From assembly GCF_001050135.1 (NCBI RefSeq), contig NZ_CP012040.1:1922001-1986000 (forward strand): 64,000 nt of DNA. The letters are read 5' to 3'. The notes beneath the pieces are model-generated. The model had not been told where the DNA came from, made no database searches, and was given only the letters and a program-made list of their open reading frames with translations. Shown here in pieces: positions 36,151-45,577 of this stretch (the stretch's first letter is position 1; each line of letters opens with the position of its first letter). This DNA is from Cyclobacterium amurskyense. GTDB lineage: Bacteria; Bacteroidota; Bacteroidia; Cytophagales; Cyclobacteriaceae. The position numbers and the translations under genes are program-made.

Positions 36151-37176
36151 TTAATAAGCATCTTCCACCTTAAAAGTCTTGAGTGTGAAGAAAACATTAC
36201 TACCGGTATTATAAACCCTATTGGGTGATGATTTTACCAATATGGATTTGCCCAAATCATCTTCTAAAGTTACCATTTGGTGATCACCAAAGTAAGAACA
36301 TTGCCTCACTGTTCCTATCAAGGCTTGTCTCAGGCTTTTTTTCACTTTTACTTCCTCAGGTCGGAATAGAATTTTAGCTTTATTGCTGTAGTTCTTTGAA
36401 CGTTCATCATCAATAAATCCAAAGGAAGTATAAAAACCATCGTTGGTAGCTGTAGCTAGTACTTCATTCCTTTTACCAAAGAAATTGGCCACATAGGAAT
36501 TCACGGGGTCCTGGTAAATGATTTGAGGAACCGCAAGTTGTTGTAGGTAGCCCTTATGAAAAATGGCTACCCTATCTGCAAAAGACAAGGCAACTTCCTT
36601 ATCCCTTGTATCTAAAACAGTTGTAATCCCTACCTTTTTTATAAGCTCACGGATTTCAGAAATAAATTGGTTTTTTTTCATTGGTCTCAAGCCACTAAAT
36701 GGCTCATTCAAAAGCAAAAAATCCGGTTGGGATGCTATTGCCCTTGCCAATGCTGTACGAAACTGGTCCTCGGCTTTGACTTCTGAAGGGTACTTTTCAG
36801 CATCTCTTTTCAAGCCTACCAGGATAAGACATGACTTGGCTTTGTCTTCTATCGTTTTCTTACTCCCCTCTAAGCCAAATTTGACATTTTCAAATAAAGT
36901 AAGGTTTGGAAACAAGGCATTTCCTTGAAAAACCATTCCAATTTTTCGCGCACTATTATTCTTATGGCCATGATTCTTCCCAGCCAGATAAACATTACCG
37001 GCATCAAATCGCTCCAGACCTGCAATAATCCGAAGCAATGTTCCCACCCCTGAACCAGTTTCCCCCGTCAAAGCCAAAATTTCTCCTTCCTCTGCTTCAA
37101 AGGAAATTCTGCTCAAGGAGCTGCCACTGTCTATGGTATTGACTCTTTGGACATTTTCCAGCCTAAGTATACTCAT
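36151..37176 (-). CDS. ABC ATPase homologue lacking catalytic residues (pseudo-ATPase)
   Basis: 341 residues of the PotA/ModC type: nucleotide domain 1-235, then a C-terminal MOBE/TOBE-like domain. Walker A reads G-E-T-G-S-G-V-G-T (38-46), with Val44 replacing the essential Lys. The signature LSGGQ is V-K-A-E-D (133-137). Walker B is L-L-L-N-E-P with Asn157 for Asp. The switch His is Arg191. The Q-loop Gln (84) and Glu158 remain. The frame is intact with no stops. No permease or binding protein lies nearby. It should not hydrolyse ATP normally and may be a regulatory relic. It is not obviously a sequencing artefact, as losses are at separate motifs. Confidence 0.8.
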   Translation of the reverse strand: MSILRLENVQRVNTIDSGSSLSRISFEAEEGEILALTGETGSGVGTLLRIIAGLERFDAGNVYLAGKNHGHKNNSARKIGMVFQGNALFPNLTLFENVKFGLEGSKKTIEDKAKSCLILVGLKRDAEKYPSEVKAEDQFRTALARAIASQPDFLLLNEPFSGLRPMKKNQFISEIRELIKKVGITTVLDTRDKEVALSFADRVAIFHKGYLQQLAVPQIIYQDPVNSYVANFFGKRNEVLATATNDGFYTSFGFIDDERSKNYSNKAKILFRPEEVKVKKSLRQALIGTVRQCSYFGDHQMVTLEDDLGKSILVKSSPNRVYNTGSNVFFTLKTFKVEDAY

Positions 37177-37452
37177 TGAAAATCTCTGGTTTGGCTAAAA
37201 ATCTTAATTATCAAAACTCAAATTAGCCAATTTTTTCAGCCTTTCTCCACCAAATATAACACCCAGAGGAGAAAGCTACGCCATAGTAGCTATTGCTAAA
37301 ATTTTGCTATTAAATGGGCTCAGGGTCAAAGTTAAGGCTTATTCTATAAATAAATCCACATTCATTTGGCAAAAACGATTTGAAGTCTCTTAATACATTA
37401 GGATTTGAACCAGTATTTAAAATCAAGGGTTAATAATTGGTAAAATGCTTTC
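37177..37452. other. Gene-free intergenic stretch
   Basis: About 330 nt between the divergent pseudo-ATPase and oxyR genes. I see no repeat copy or RNA gene, only the candidate oxyR -7 box at its right end. Confidence 0.5.
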
Positions 37453-37460
37453 TATATTTG
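37453..37460 (+). promoter_or_regulatory. Candidate -7 box of oxyR
   Basis: TATATTTG fits TAnnTTTG and lies 47 nt before the oxyR ATG. The nearest TTG upstream is at 37437, only 13 nt away, so the -33 box is unclear. Confidence 0.35.
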
Positions 37461-37506
37461 GTATTAGGCTAGAAAATTCATTTTTTAAATTTCCACAAAT
37501 TAGAAC

Positions 37507-38442
37507 ATGACAATACAACAACTGGAATATATATTGGCTGTAGAGAAGTTTCGCCATTTTGGCAATGCTGCAGAATCCTGTTTTGTCACCCAACCAACCC
37601 TAAGTGCTCAGGTAAACAAGCTGGAAAAGGAGTTGGGAATAATCTTATTCGATAGATCCAAAATGCCAGTAATTCCAACTGAAATTGGAGAAAGAGTTAT
37701 CGAGCAGGCCAAAAGAGTGGTGTTGGAGAGTAAGGGTATTTATGAACTGGTAGCAGAAATCAAAGGCGAAGTGGGAGGGATCATTAAAATTGGTATTATC
37801 CCTACCATCGCTCCTTATCTATTACCACTTTTTATCCGAAATTTTATTCAAAGGTACCCCAAGGTATTGCTGGAAGTGCAAGAAATGGTCACAGAAGACA
37901 TCACAAGTCGACTGAGAAATGATGAATTGGATTTGGGCATAGTGGTAAGCCCGCTACATGAAGGCGGTATTATAGAAAAACCCATTTTTTACGAAAAGTT
38001 TTATGTTTATTTATCGAATGGGCATCCACTTTTAAAGGAAGAAAAAGTAGCAACAGAAAACATCCCTGCTGAAGATTTGTGGGTTTTGCAGCAAGGCCAC
38101 TGCTTCAGGGATCAAGTGCTCAACCTATGTGACAAAAGTAAATTCCAAAGAAAGAATTTCCATTATGAAAGTGGTTCTCTGGAAGGGCTTAAAAACATGG
38201 TAGATCGCTACACGGGAATTACTTTACTTCCCGAACTAGCTACTGAAAACTTATCAGAAGAAGAAAAGAGCAGGCTTAGACCCTTTGCAGGAGACCCGCC
38301 GGTAAGGGAAATTAGTCTAATTCGTACACGTAGCTTTCTGAAACAAAAACTGGTGGCTTTGCTTTTTGAAGAGATTCAATCGGCAATCCCTAAACACATG
38401 CAAGCCAATAAAAATGGCCGGTTGGTAAATTTTAATTTATAA
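37507..38442 (+). CDS. oxyR: LysR-type peroxide sensor OxyR
   Basis: 311 residues. The N-terminal winged-helix domain has the LysR pattern M-T-I-Q-Q-L-E-Y-I-L...T-Q-P-T-L-S-A-Q-V-N-K-L-E. The effector domain contains G-H-C-F-R-D-Q-V-L-N-L-C with Cys199 and Cys208 at the positions of the redox pair of E. coli OxyR, whose disulfide activates the antioxidant regulon. This marks a true peroxide sensor rather than a general LysR. An Fe/Mn superoxide dismutase is 13 kb away. The adjacent downstream gene is a dipeptidase; no katG or ahpC is in the window. Confidence 0.9.
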   Translation: MTIQQLEYILAVEKFRHFGNAAESCFVTQPTLSAQVNKLEKELGIILFDRSKMPVIPTEIGERVIEQAKRVVLESKGIYELVAEIKGEVGGIIKIGIIPTIAPYLLPLFIRNFIQRYPKVLLEVQEMVTEDITSRLRNDELDLGIVVSPLHEGGIIEKPIFYEKFYVYLSNGHPLLKEEKVATENIPAEDLWVLQQGHCFRDQVLNLCDKSKFQRKNFHYESGSLEGLKNMVDRYTGITLLPELATENLSEEEKSRLRPFAGDPPVREISLIRTRSFLKQKLVALLFEEIQSAIPKHMQANKNGRLVNFNL

Positions 38443-38591
38443 GGCAAATTCCTATAAAATGTCTTAATTTTGGTACTTAAGATAAAATGTAATAAACAAG
38501 GGTAGAAGCCCGTTCCAGTTACATCATGAGCCGATTCCCAAACGCATCAACTTGCTTATTTCAAGTTTAACTAATAAGAAAAATAAAAGTC

Positions 38592-39989
38592 ATGGAACTG
38601 AAAAAATATATAGAATCCAATTCGAAAAGATTTTTAGATGAGTTAATTGAATTGCTGCGGATTCCATCAGTAAGTGCTGATCCAGCCTATGAAAAAGAGG
38701 TTTTTAAGGCAGCCGATTTTGTTAAAAATAGCCTTGAAGCAGCGGGCGTGGACCATGCGGAAATATGCCCTACGGATGGTTATCCCATAGTATATGGAGA
38801 AAAAATAATTGATCCTGCTGCACCTACGGTACTGATTTACGGACATTATGATGTACAGCCTGCAGATCCTCTTGACTTATGGGATTCACCTCCTTTTGAA
38901 CCAGTGATCAAAAAGACAAAGAACCATCCCAATGGAGCAATTTTTGCGCGAGGTTCGGCAGATGACAAAGGCCAATTTTACATGCATGTCAAAGCCTTTG
39001 AAGCCATGTTAGCCAGTGAACAGCTCAATTGTAATGTTAAATTTATGATTGAAGGGGAGGAAGAGGTTGGATCAGAAAACCTGGATGTTTTTGTACGCGA
39101 CAACCAAGATAAACTAAAAGCCGATGTAGTACTTATCTCTGATACTTCCATGATTTCATTGGAACATCCATCAGTAACAGTAGGCTTGAGAGGACTTGCC
39201 TATATGCAGGTAGAGGTCACTGGGCCAAATATAGATTTGCACAGTGGCACCTTTGGGGGCGGAGTAGCCAACCCTATCAATGTTCTTTGCAAGATGATCA
39301 GCTCTCTTCACGATGAAAACAACCACATCACCATTCCAGGCTTTTACGATGATGTAGAAGAATATAGCAAGGAATACCGCCAACAATTGAACAAAGCACC
39401 ATTTGATGAAGTAGAGTACAAGGAAAAACTCGACATCAAGGAAACGTATGGTGAAGAAGGATACACTACCATCGAAAGAGTCGGCATAAGACCTACCTTG
39501 GATGTAAATGGAATCTGGGGAGGTTATACAGGAGAGGGTGCTAAAACGGTACTTCCTTCCAAAGCAAATGCGAAGATCTCTATGCGTCTGGTTCCCAATC
39601 AGAACCATAAAGCCATAGCCAAGCTTTTTGAAGATCGCTTCAAAAGTATAGCACCGCCTGCTGTAAAAGTAAAAGTGGTGCCTCACCATGGTGGACAAGC
39701 TGCAGTGATTCCTACCGATTCGATAGGATATAAAGCCGCTGAAGCAGCTATAGATGAGGCTTTTGGAAAAAAAGCCATTCCGACAAGAGAAGGCGGGTCT
39801 ATTCCTATCACAGCTCTGTTCCAACAGGTTTTGGGTCTGGATCCAATCTTACTTGGTTTTGGACTGGACACTGATGCCATCCACTCCCCTAATGAGCACT
39901 ACGGTGTAGACAATTATTTCAAAGGCATAGAAACCATCGCCTTGTTTTTCAAACATTATCACCAGCTTTCAAATAAAGATAAGGGCTGA
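38592..39989 (+). CDS. M20-family dipeptidase
   Basis: 465 residues, cytoplasmic. Zinc and catalytic motifs: Y-G-H-Y-D-V-Q-P-A-D (H and D, residue about 88), I-E-G-E-E-E-V-G-S-E, the S-D-T segment, and H-S-P-N-E-H-Y at the C-terminus for the last zinc His. Lid domain about residues 195-360. It belongs to the M20 dipeptidase/peptidase T-like group (carnosinase-type/CNDP). It starts at ATG 38592. Confidence 0.88.
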   Translation: MELKKYIESNSKRFLDELIELLRIPSVSADPAYEKEVFKAADFVKNSLEAAGVDHAEICPTDGYPIVYGEKIIDPAAPTVLIYGHYDVQPADPLDLWDSPPFEPVIKKTKNHPNGAIFARGSADDKGQFYMHVKAFEAMLASEQLNCNVKFMIEGEEEVGSENLDVFVRDNQDKLKADVVLISDTSMISLEHPSVTVGLRGLAYMQVEVTGPNIDLHSGTFGGGVANPINVLCKMISSLHDENNHITIPGFYDDVEEYSKEYRQQLNKAPFDEVEYKEKLDIKETYGEEGYTTIERVGIRPTLDVNGIWGGYTGEGAKTVLPSKANAKISMRLVPNQNHKAIAKLFEDRFKSIAPPAVKVKVVPHHGGQAAVIPTDSIGYKAAEAAIDEAFGKKAIPTREGGSIPITALFQQVLGLDPILLGFGLDTDAIHSPNEHYGVDNYFKGIETIALFFKHYHQLSNKDKG

Positions 39990-40079
39990 TAATAAAAGTG
40001 ATGGTAAAATACGGAACTTATCAATGCCGTTTTTAATTACTATTGGATGTGAATCCTAAATGGATATAAAAAATCGGTA

Positions 40080-42053
40080 ATGAATTACAATAAGTTAATA
40101 TATTTAGCAATATCCTTTCTTTTCCTGAGCATCACTTTAAATGCTCAGGTCATTTCTCCACCAAAATGGGACATTCAACTTGACCAGGAAAATCCCAAAG
40201 TCGGAGATACTGTTACGCTCTTATTAAAGGCCACAATTCCTCCCAATTGGTACATTTATTCCAATGAGTTCGATCCGGATCTTGGGCCTTTATTGACAGA
40301 AATCAATCTTGAGGAAGCCAAAGGAATCAGCCTTGAAGGAGGACTGGAAGCCATCAACTCAAAGAAAAAGTTTGACGACACCTGGCAGGGAGACATTACT
40401 TATTTTGTTAAAGAGGGTGAGTTTCGTCAAAAGTTAGTCATCACTGAGGAAAATGCAGTCATTCAGGGCGCAATTGAATACCAAATGTGTTCCGATGTCA
40501 CCAATCAGTGCATAAACTATCAGGAAGATTTCAAAATCTCATTGGGAGAAGAAGTATCTAATGTGGTCAGTGAAACTCCAGTTGGTGAGAAAATAACATT
40601 GAAGCAACCTGAAGAGTCCTTGATCGGCTTTATGCTTATAGCCTTTCTGGCTGGGTTGGCTGCATTATTGACTCCCTGTGTTTTTCCAATGATCCCTATG
40701 ACGGTTACCTTCTTCACAGGAAGAGGTAAGTCCAAAATGATAGGCTACCGAAATGCCTTTATATATGGTTTTTCCATTATTGCTATCTACACCCTTGCAG
40801 GTACTGTTTTAGCAGCTGTGCAAGGACCTGAGTTTATCAATTGGCTGTCCACACATTGGCTACCCAATGTATTTTTCTTCGCTGTATTCATCTTCTTTGC
40901 CCTGGCTTTTTTAGGTCTGTTTGAAATTACTCTTCCATCGGGTTTGGTCAATAAGATGGATGCCAAAGCCGATAAAGGTGGCATTATGGGCATCTTTTTC
41001 ATGGCGTTTACACTCGTTTTGGTTTCTTTTTCTTGTACTGGCCCTATCGTAGGCTCTTTATTAATCAGCTCTGCAGGTGGAGCTCTTCTCAAACCTATTT
41101 TGGGTATGTTGGCTTTTTCTATGGCCTTTGCCTTGCCTTTCACCTTATTTGCTATTTTCCCCGGCTGGCTAAACTCATTGCCTAAATCCGGTGGTTGGTT
41201 AAATTCGGTAAAAGTAGTTCTTGGTTTTATAGAACTTGCACTTGCATTCAAATTCCTAAGCATGGCTGATCAAGTGTACCATTGGGGAATATTGGACAGG
41301 GACATTTACCTGGCCATCTGGATTGTAATCTTCACCCTTTTGGGCTTGTACCTCTTGGGTAAAATACGACTGCCCCATGACAGCAAATTGGAATTTATCA
41401 GTGTTCCCAGGTTGATGCTGGCTATCGCCACCTTTGTATTGGTGATCTATATGATTCCAGGAATGTGGGGAGCACCTTTGAAAGGGCTTAGCGGGTATTT
41501 ACCACCGCTTTCATCTCATGATTTTGACCTGACAAAAATCAGTAATCAAACCAGCGACTTCGAATTTGACGAATCGCCAAAGTATGCAGACTTCCTCCAT
41601 CTCCCACATGGGATACAGGGATATTTTGACTACGATCAGGCATTAAGGGCAGCCAAAAGACAAAATAAACCGCTATTTATTGATTTTACAGGACATGGCT
41701 GTGTGAATTGTCGGGAAATGGAAGCACGGGTATGGTCAGATCCCAGGGTACTCAAGCGCTTAAAAGAAGATTTTGTAATGGTCGCCCTCTATATAGACGA
41801 AAGGTATACCTTGCCTGAGGACCAATGGTACACCTCCACTTATGACAACAAAGTCAAAAAAACCATAGGTAAGCAAAACGCGGATTTTCAAATTTCCCGA
41901 TTTGAAAACAATGCTCAGCCTTATTATGTAATACTAGACAATCAGGAAGAATTACTTGTAAGTCCAATAGCCTACGAGACGGACATCCAAAAATTCATTG
42001 ACTTTCTGGATTCTGCCAGCAAAGCCTTTAAGCTCAGGACCAATCAAGAATAA
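40080..42053 (+). CDS. dsbD: Thiol:disulfide interchange protein DsbD-like
   Basis: 657 residues. Order: signal peptide (1-24), DsbD-α-like periplasmic domain with a Cys pair in Q-M-C-S-D-V-T-N-Q-C near residue 140, eight-helix DsbD-β membrane part with T-P-C-V-F-P-M near 200 and S-F-S-C-T-G-P near 320, and a C-terminal thioredoxin domain with G-H-G-C-V-N-C-R near residue 540. All three Cys pairs are present. It passes electrons from cytoplasmic thioredoxin to periplasmic disulfide reductases, maybe including the TlpA-like protein at 17.6 kb (inference). Confidence 0.92.
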   Translation: MNYNKLIYLAISFLFLSITLNAQVISPPKWDIQLDQENPKVGDTVTLLLKATIPPNWYIYSNEFDPDLGPLLTEINLEEAKGISLEGGLEAINSKKKFDDTWQGDITYFVKEGEFRQKLVITEENAVIQGAIEYQMCSDVTNQCINYQEDFKISLGEEVSNVVSETPVGEKITLKQPEESLIGFMLIAFLAGLAALLTPCVFPMIPMTVTFFTGRGKSKMIGYRNAFIYGFSIIAIYTLAGTVLAAVQGPEFINWLSTHWLPNVFFFAVFIFFALAFLGLFEITLPSGLVNKMDAKADKGGIMGIFFMAFTLVLVSFSCTGPIVGSLLISSAGGALLKPILGMLAFSMAFALPFTLFAIFPGWLNSLPKSGGWLNSVKVVLGFIELALAFKFLSMADQVYHWGILDRDIYLAIWIVIFTLLGLYLLGKIRLPHDSKLEFISVPRLMLAIATFVLVIYMIPGMWGAPLKGLSGYLPPLSSHDFDLTKISNQTSDFEFDESPKYADFLHLPHGIQGYFDYDQALRAAKRQNKPLFIDFTGHGCVNCREMEARVWSDPRVLKRLKEDFVMVALYIDERYTLPEDQWYTSTYDNKVKKTIGKQNADFQISRFENNAQPYYVILDNQEELLVSPIAYETDIQKFIDFLDSASKAFKLRTNQE

Positions 42054-42077
42054 GTACTTTCTACCTACCAGCACTTG

Positions 42078-42113
42078 AAGCCATCCATCATTCGGATGGC
42101 TTTTTATTTTTCC
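42078..42113 (+). terminator. Rho-independent terminator of dsbD
   Basis: AAGCCATCC pairs with GGATGGCTT across a 7-nt loop and is followed by T5ATTTTT. It lies 25 nt after the dsbD stop. Confidence 0.85.
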
Positions 42114-42211
42114 TGAATTTTGATGGCCATTGTTGCAGTATTTCGAGTCAAACGTTGTTCGGAATGTTGCAATTGCTCAACTTTGCCGGCTGAAAATTAT
42201 TAGCATTGGCC

Positions 42212-42841
42212 ATGAAGAAGTTAAAACGAGGGATTCAAAAGGTGAAAATGATCGCCTATAAGGAAACCAGCCACCAACCTATAGACAATCTATGGTCATT
42301 TTGCGGGGCCTTTATTGGCATAGCTACCATTGGATTGATCCAGCAGTATTTTTACCACCTCGAAAGAGAAGATCAATTGTTTTTCATCGGGGCCTTTGGT
42401 GCTTCCTCAGTATTACTCTTCAGCGCATCAAATAGTCCCTTGGCCCAACCTCGAAACACCCTTTTTGGAGGTTTGCTTTCTGCCATTATTGGAGTGTTGA
42501 CCTATAAGGTTTTTTATATGGAGGACTTTATTTGGCTTTCTCCTGCTTTATCTGTGGCCTTGGCCATATTGGTAATGCAGTATACCAAAACCCTTCATCC
42601 ACCTGGTGGTGCCATAGCCTTGATCGCCAATATTGGCTCAGATGAGATTAAGGAGATGGGCTTTTTCTATGTGTTCAATCCAGTATTTACAGGTTTGATG
42701 GTATTACTTCTGGTAGCATTGCTATTCAACAATATTTCCAAAAATAGGATTTACCCTTATAGAGAGGTAGAGATACGAAAACTAAAGTATTTTGAAAAAC
42801 TGTTATTATGGAACCTAAAAAATACAAATTCGAAAGAGTAG
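42212..42841 (+). CDS. HPP-family membrane protein
   Basis: About 209 residues from ATG 42212 (the TTG at 42206 adds two residues). Four or five membrane helices and the family's H-P-P-G-G-A motif near residue 132, plus F-G-A-S-S-V-L-L-F...S-P-L-A-Q-P-R. HPP-family members from cyanobacteria transport nitrite; the role in Bacteroidota is unknown. It precedes hemH by 227 nt with no operon link. Confidence 0.8.
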   Translation: MKKLKRGIQKVKMIAYKETSHQPIDNLWSFCGAFIGIATIGLIQQYFYHLEREDQLFFIGAFGASSVLLFSASNSPLAQPRNTLFGGLLSAIIGVLTYKVFYMEDFIWLSPALSVALAILVMQYTKTLHPPGGAIALIANIGSDEIKEMGFFYVFNPVFTGLMVLLLVALLFNNISKNRIYPYREVEIRKLKYFEKLLLWNLKNTNSKE

Positions 42842-43068
42842 CCTAGCGCCAATTGAATTGGGAATAACTAAGCAAGCATCAAAGTAAGGACACAATATGT
42901 CTTCGGTAGCAGTTATTGAGTGATGCATTTTAAAAACCGAGACTTATATATGATAACATCTTATTTCTGCTTCATTTTTATTCTAAATAAAGCCTAAATT
43001 GAATTCCATTGGTATTTTATAACAATAGCCTGTATTTTTGGTTAGCAAAACGGACAATCAAGTAAAGC

Positions 43069-44103
43069 ATGAATAAAAGCAAATCCAAAACTGGTATTTT
43101 GTTGGTCAACCTGGGAACCCCTGACAGCCCTGAGACTGCTGATGTAAGGAAGTACCTCAAAGAATTTTTGATGGATGAAAGGGTGCTCGACATCCCATTC
43201 TTATCAAGATGGATGTTGGTCAATTTCATTATTGCACCTTTCCGATCGCCAAAGTCAGCCAAGGAATACCGCAAACTATGGACAGAGAGAGGTTCCCCTT
43301 TGCTTTTTCATACCCAAGACCTGAAAGACAAGCTTGTTCCATTGCTTGACAAAGACAAGTACCAGGTAGAAATAGCCATGAGGTACCAATCACCAAGTAT
43401 TGAGGATGGGTTGAAAGCATTGAATAAAGCCAATGTTAAAGAAATAGTAGTTTTACCACTATTCCCTCAGTATGCCTCTGCAAGTAATGGTTCAGTGATT
43501 GAGAAGGTCATGGAACTGGCTAGAGAATGGCAGATAATCCCTGGAATAAGGTTTATAAGTAATTTTGTAGACCATCCCCTATTTCTTGAAGCTTGGGCAG
43601 AATTGGGAAGAAGGTTAATGGCAGAAGGAGAATACGACCGTTATCTCTTTTCTTATCACGGCCTTCCCGAAAGACAAATTCTAAAGGGAGCAGTAGATGG
43701 ATATTGTCAGTTGAACGGAAAATGCTGTGCGACCTACCATAAAAAGAATCAATATTGTTATCGAGCGCAAAGCTTCCATACCACACGTTTGATTTCGGAA
43801 AAACTACAGTTGCCTCAAGAAAAGGTACTCACTTCTTTCCAATCCCGGTTGGGTAAGGATCCATGGATCAAACCTTATACCGATGAGCTAATAAAAGAAA
43901 TGGCTGCAGATGGTGTGAAAAAGGTAATGGTTTTCTCCCCAGCTTTTGTGGCTGACTGCTTGGAAACTACCGTAGAAGTAGGACAGGAATACCGTGATCT
44001 CTTTATAGAGTTGGGTGGAGAAAAATGGGATTTGGTCCCTAGTTTGAATTCCGAAGACACTTGGGTAGAATGTGTAAAAGACCTGGTAACAAAAGTAGAA
44101 TAG
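43069..44103 (+). CDS. hemH: Ferrochelatase
   Basis: 344 residues. It inserts Fe2+ into protoporphyrin IX, the last step of heme b synthesis. The family opening G-I-L-L-V-N-L-G-T-P-D-S-P near residue 8 is clear, the catalytic His is in S-Y-H-G-L-P-E-R near residue 194, and the E-T-T-V-E-V-G motif near residue 302. A Cys-rich loop (NGKCCATYHKKNQYC) is visible near residue 220. Length is normal. Confidence 0.93.
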   Translation: MNKSKSKTGILLVNLGTPDSPETADVRKYLKEFLMDERVLDIPFLSRWMLVNFIIAPFRSPKSAKEYRKLWTERGSPLLFHTQDLKDKLVPLLDKDKYQVEIAMRYQSPSIEDGLKALNKANVKEIVVLPLFPQYASASNGSVIEKVMELAREWQIIPGIRFISNFVDHPLFLEAWAELGRRLMAEGEYDRYLFSYHGLPERQILKGAVDGYCQLNGKCCATYHKKNQYCYRAQSFHTTRLISEKLQLPQEKVLTSFQSRLGKDPWIKPYTDELIKEMAADGVKKVMVFSPAFVADCLETTVEVGQEYRDLFIELGGEKWDLVPSLNSEDTWVECVKDLVTKVE

Positions 44104-44123
44104 GTAATTAAGCCTTGGAAGGA

Positions 44124-44690
44124 TTAGGTTAATAATTCCAGGGCCATTTTTTTATATGCATCAAGTTTGGGCACTGGTATGCCTGTTTCTTTAGCCCTTT
44201 CATCCCATTCGCGCATTTTAAGAATCAACTTATGCTCTGGATCGGATTCAAAAGCCTCAGCCTCTTCTGCGGTCATTACACCTCCTTGAAATGTTAAGGT
44301 TTTTTTACTTGCTTCGGACAGCTTTTTGAAATAGACCGGATCTTTATAAGTAAGGTAGCGCTTGGCCTCCACATGGCTCTCTACTAAGCGAGCAACTATT
44401 TCAGGAAAACCCAATTTGCGTAAGTAGTCTGCCCCTAATTTTTCATGGTCCATCACCCCGTAGCCTTCCATTTGCTCCAATTCCTCTCTTTGGGAAAACA
44501 AATGGCCGAGGTCATGAAAAAAAGCAGCCAATATTACTTCCTTCCCATAACCTTCCTCTTCTGCCATCTGTGCAGCCTGACTCATGTGTTCTATTTGAGA
44601 GACTGGCTCTCCTATATAGTCAGCATTCCCATAGGATTCATACAAGGAAAAAACTTCATTAATCTTGAGCTCAGGAGACAATTTCGACAT
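44124..44690 (-). CDS. phnZ: PhnZ-type HD-domain mixed-valent diiron oxygenase (phosphonate cleavage)
   Basis: 188 residues from ATG 44690 (the 11 residues to 44723 are not conserved). HD-fold diiron ligands match PhnZ numbering closely: H35, H59, D60, H82, H106, D163, plus the substrate residues Y25 and E28 in D-Y-I-G-E-P-V-S-Q-I-E-H and K110. PhnZ cleaves (R)-2-amino-1-hydroxyethylphosphonate to glycine and phosphate; the relative TmpB uses the trimethylated analogue. Divergent to the phosphonatase-like HAD and MFS genes. No PhnY hydroxylase is in the window. Confidence 0.85.
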   Translation of the reverse strand: MSKLSPELKINEVFSLYESYGNADYIGEPVSQIEHMSQAAQMAEEEGYGKEVILAAFFHDLGHLFSQREELEQMEGYGVMDHEKLGADYLRKLGFPEIVARLVESHVEAKRYLTYKDPVYFKKLSEASKKTLTFQGGVMTAEEAEAFESDPEHKLILKMREWDERAKETGIPVPKLDAYKKMALELLT

Positions 44691-44855
44691 GCTATTTTTA
44701 TTTAAGATGGAAATTAAAAACATTCTTTAACTTATAACAATTTTGAAAGAAAAAATACAATAACAAAACCCTAACCCAGTCTGGTTTTAAGTTCCCAATA
44801 TTTTTGATTATTTTGAAATGCTGAAAACGCAATTTGTTATACGAAAGAAAAAATC

Positions 44856-45572
44856 ATGAAAACCCCAATTAAATTGGCTGTCTTTGATATGGCAGGAACT
44901 ACAATTAATAGTGATACTGTAGTACCGCAGCTATTATTAAAAGCATTTAACCAACATGGTTTTCACAAACTCAGTATAGAGGCAATCAATTCAGAAATGG
45001 GCTATTCCATTCCTGATGCCATAAGGAAATTACTATCAACCCATTCAAGCTATCAAAAAGAGTTATCGGACATCATTATTGAAAAGATTTATATTACTTT
45101 CAAAACGGGAATAAAGAATCATTTTCTCTCAAACCCAGTCATTTCTCCTGTGGAAGATGCCCTGGAAGTTTTTGAGACATTGCAACAATTAGGAATAAAA
45201 ATAGGCCTTAATACCAACTTGAATCGAAGTAGCGCCAACTTTCTTTTGGAAGGAGCGGGATGGTTGAATCACCCATTAATTGACATAACCGTATGCAGTG
45301 ACGAAGTTTGCAAAGGCAGGCCTCATCCAGACATGATTTTGCAAATGATGGCTGCCTTAGGAATAGGCAGCCCATCAGAAATAATCAAAATAGGGGATTC
45401 TGTTGCGGATATTCTGGAAGGTCAACAATCAGGTTGCCTTTTAAGTATTGGAATAACTAATGCTTACTTTAGTTATGATGACTTGATGACCGCCCAACCT
45501 AGCCATGTACTAAACTCTCTTTCCGATATCATCCCAATAGTAAAAAGAGAACTCGAAAATATTTCAGAATAA
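44856..45572 (+). CDS. Phosphonatase-like HAD hydrolase
   Basis: 238 residues. HAD motif I is F-D-M-A-G-T-T-I (nucleophile Asp about residue 11) and motif III/IV K-I-G-D-S-V-A-D-I near residue 178. The cap region contains M-G-Y-S-I-P-D where true phosphonoacetaldehyde hydrolase has M-G-L-L-K-I-D, so the Schiff-base lysine is absent. This fits the phosphonatase-like subfamily (TIGR03351), found beside PhnZ-like genes. The substrate is unknown. An MFS/DUF5690 gene follows 5 nt downstream. Confidence 0.85.
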   Translation: MKTPIKLAVFDMAGTTINSDTVVPQLLLKAFNQHGFHKLSIEAINSEMGYSIPDAIRKLLSTHSSYQKELSDIIIEKIYITFKTGIKNHFLSNPVISPVEDALEVFETLQQLGIKIGLNTNLNRSSANFLLEGAGWLNHPLIDITVCSDEVCKGRPHPDMILQMMAALGIGSPSEIIKIGDSVADILEGQQSGCLLSIGITNAYFSYDDLMTAQPSHVLNSLSDIIPIVKRELENISE

Positions 45573-45577
45573 AATTC

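Noticed and set aside
39171..39824. 217-residue minus-strand ORF
   Set aside because: Antisense shadow of the M20 dipeptidase, with no promoter or known domain.
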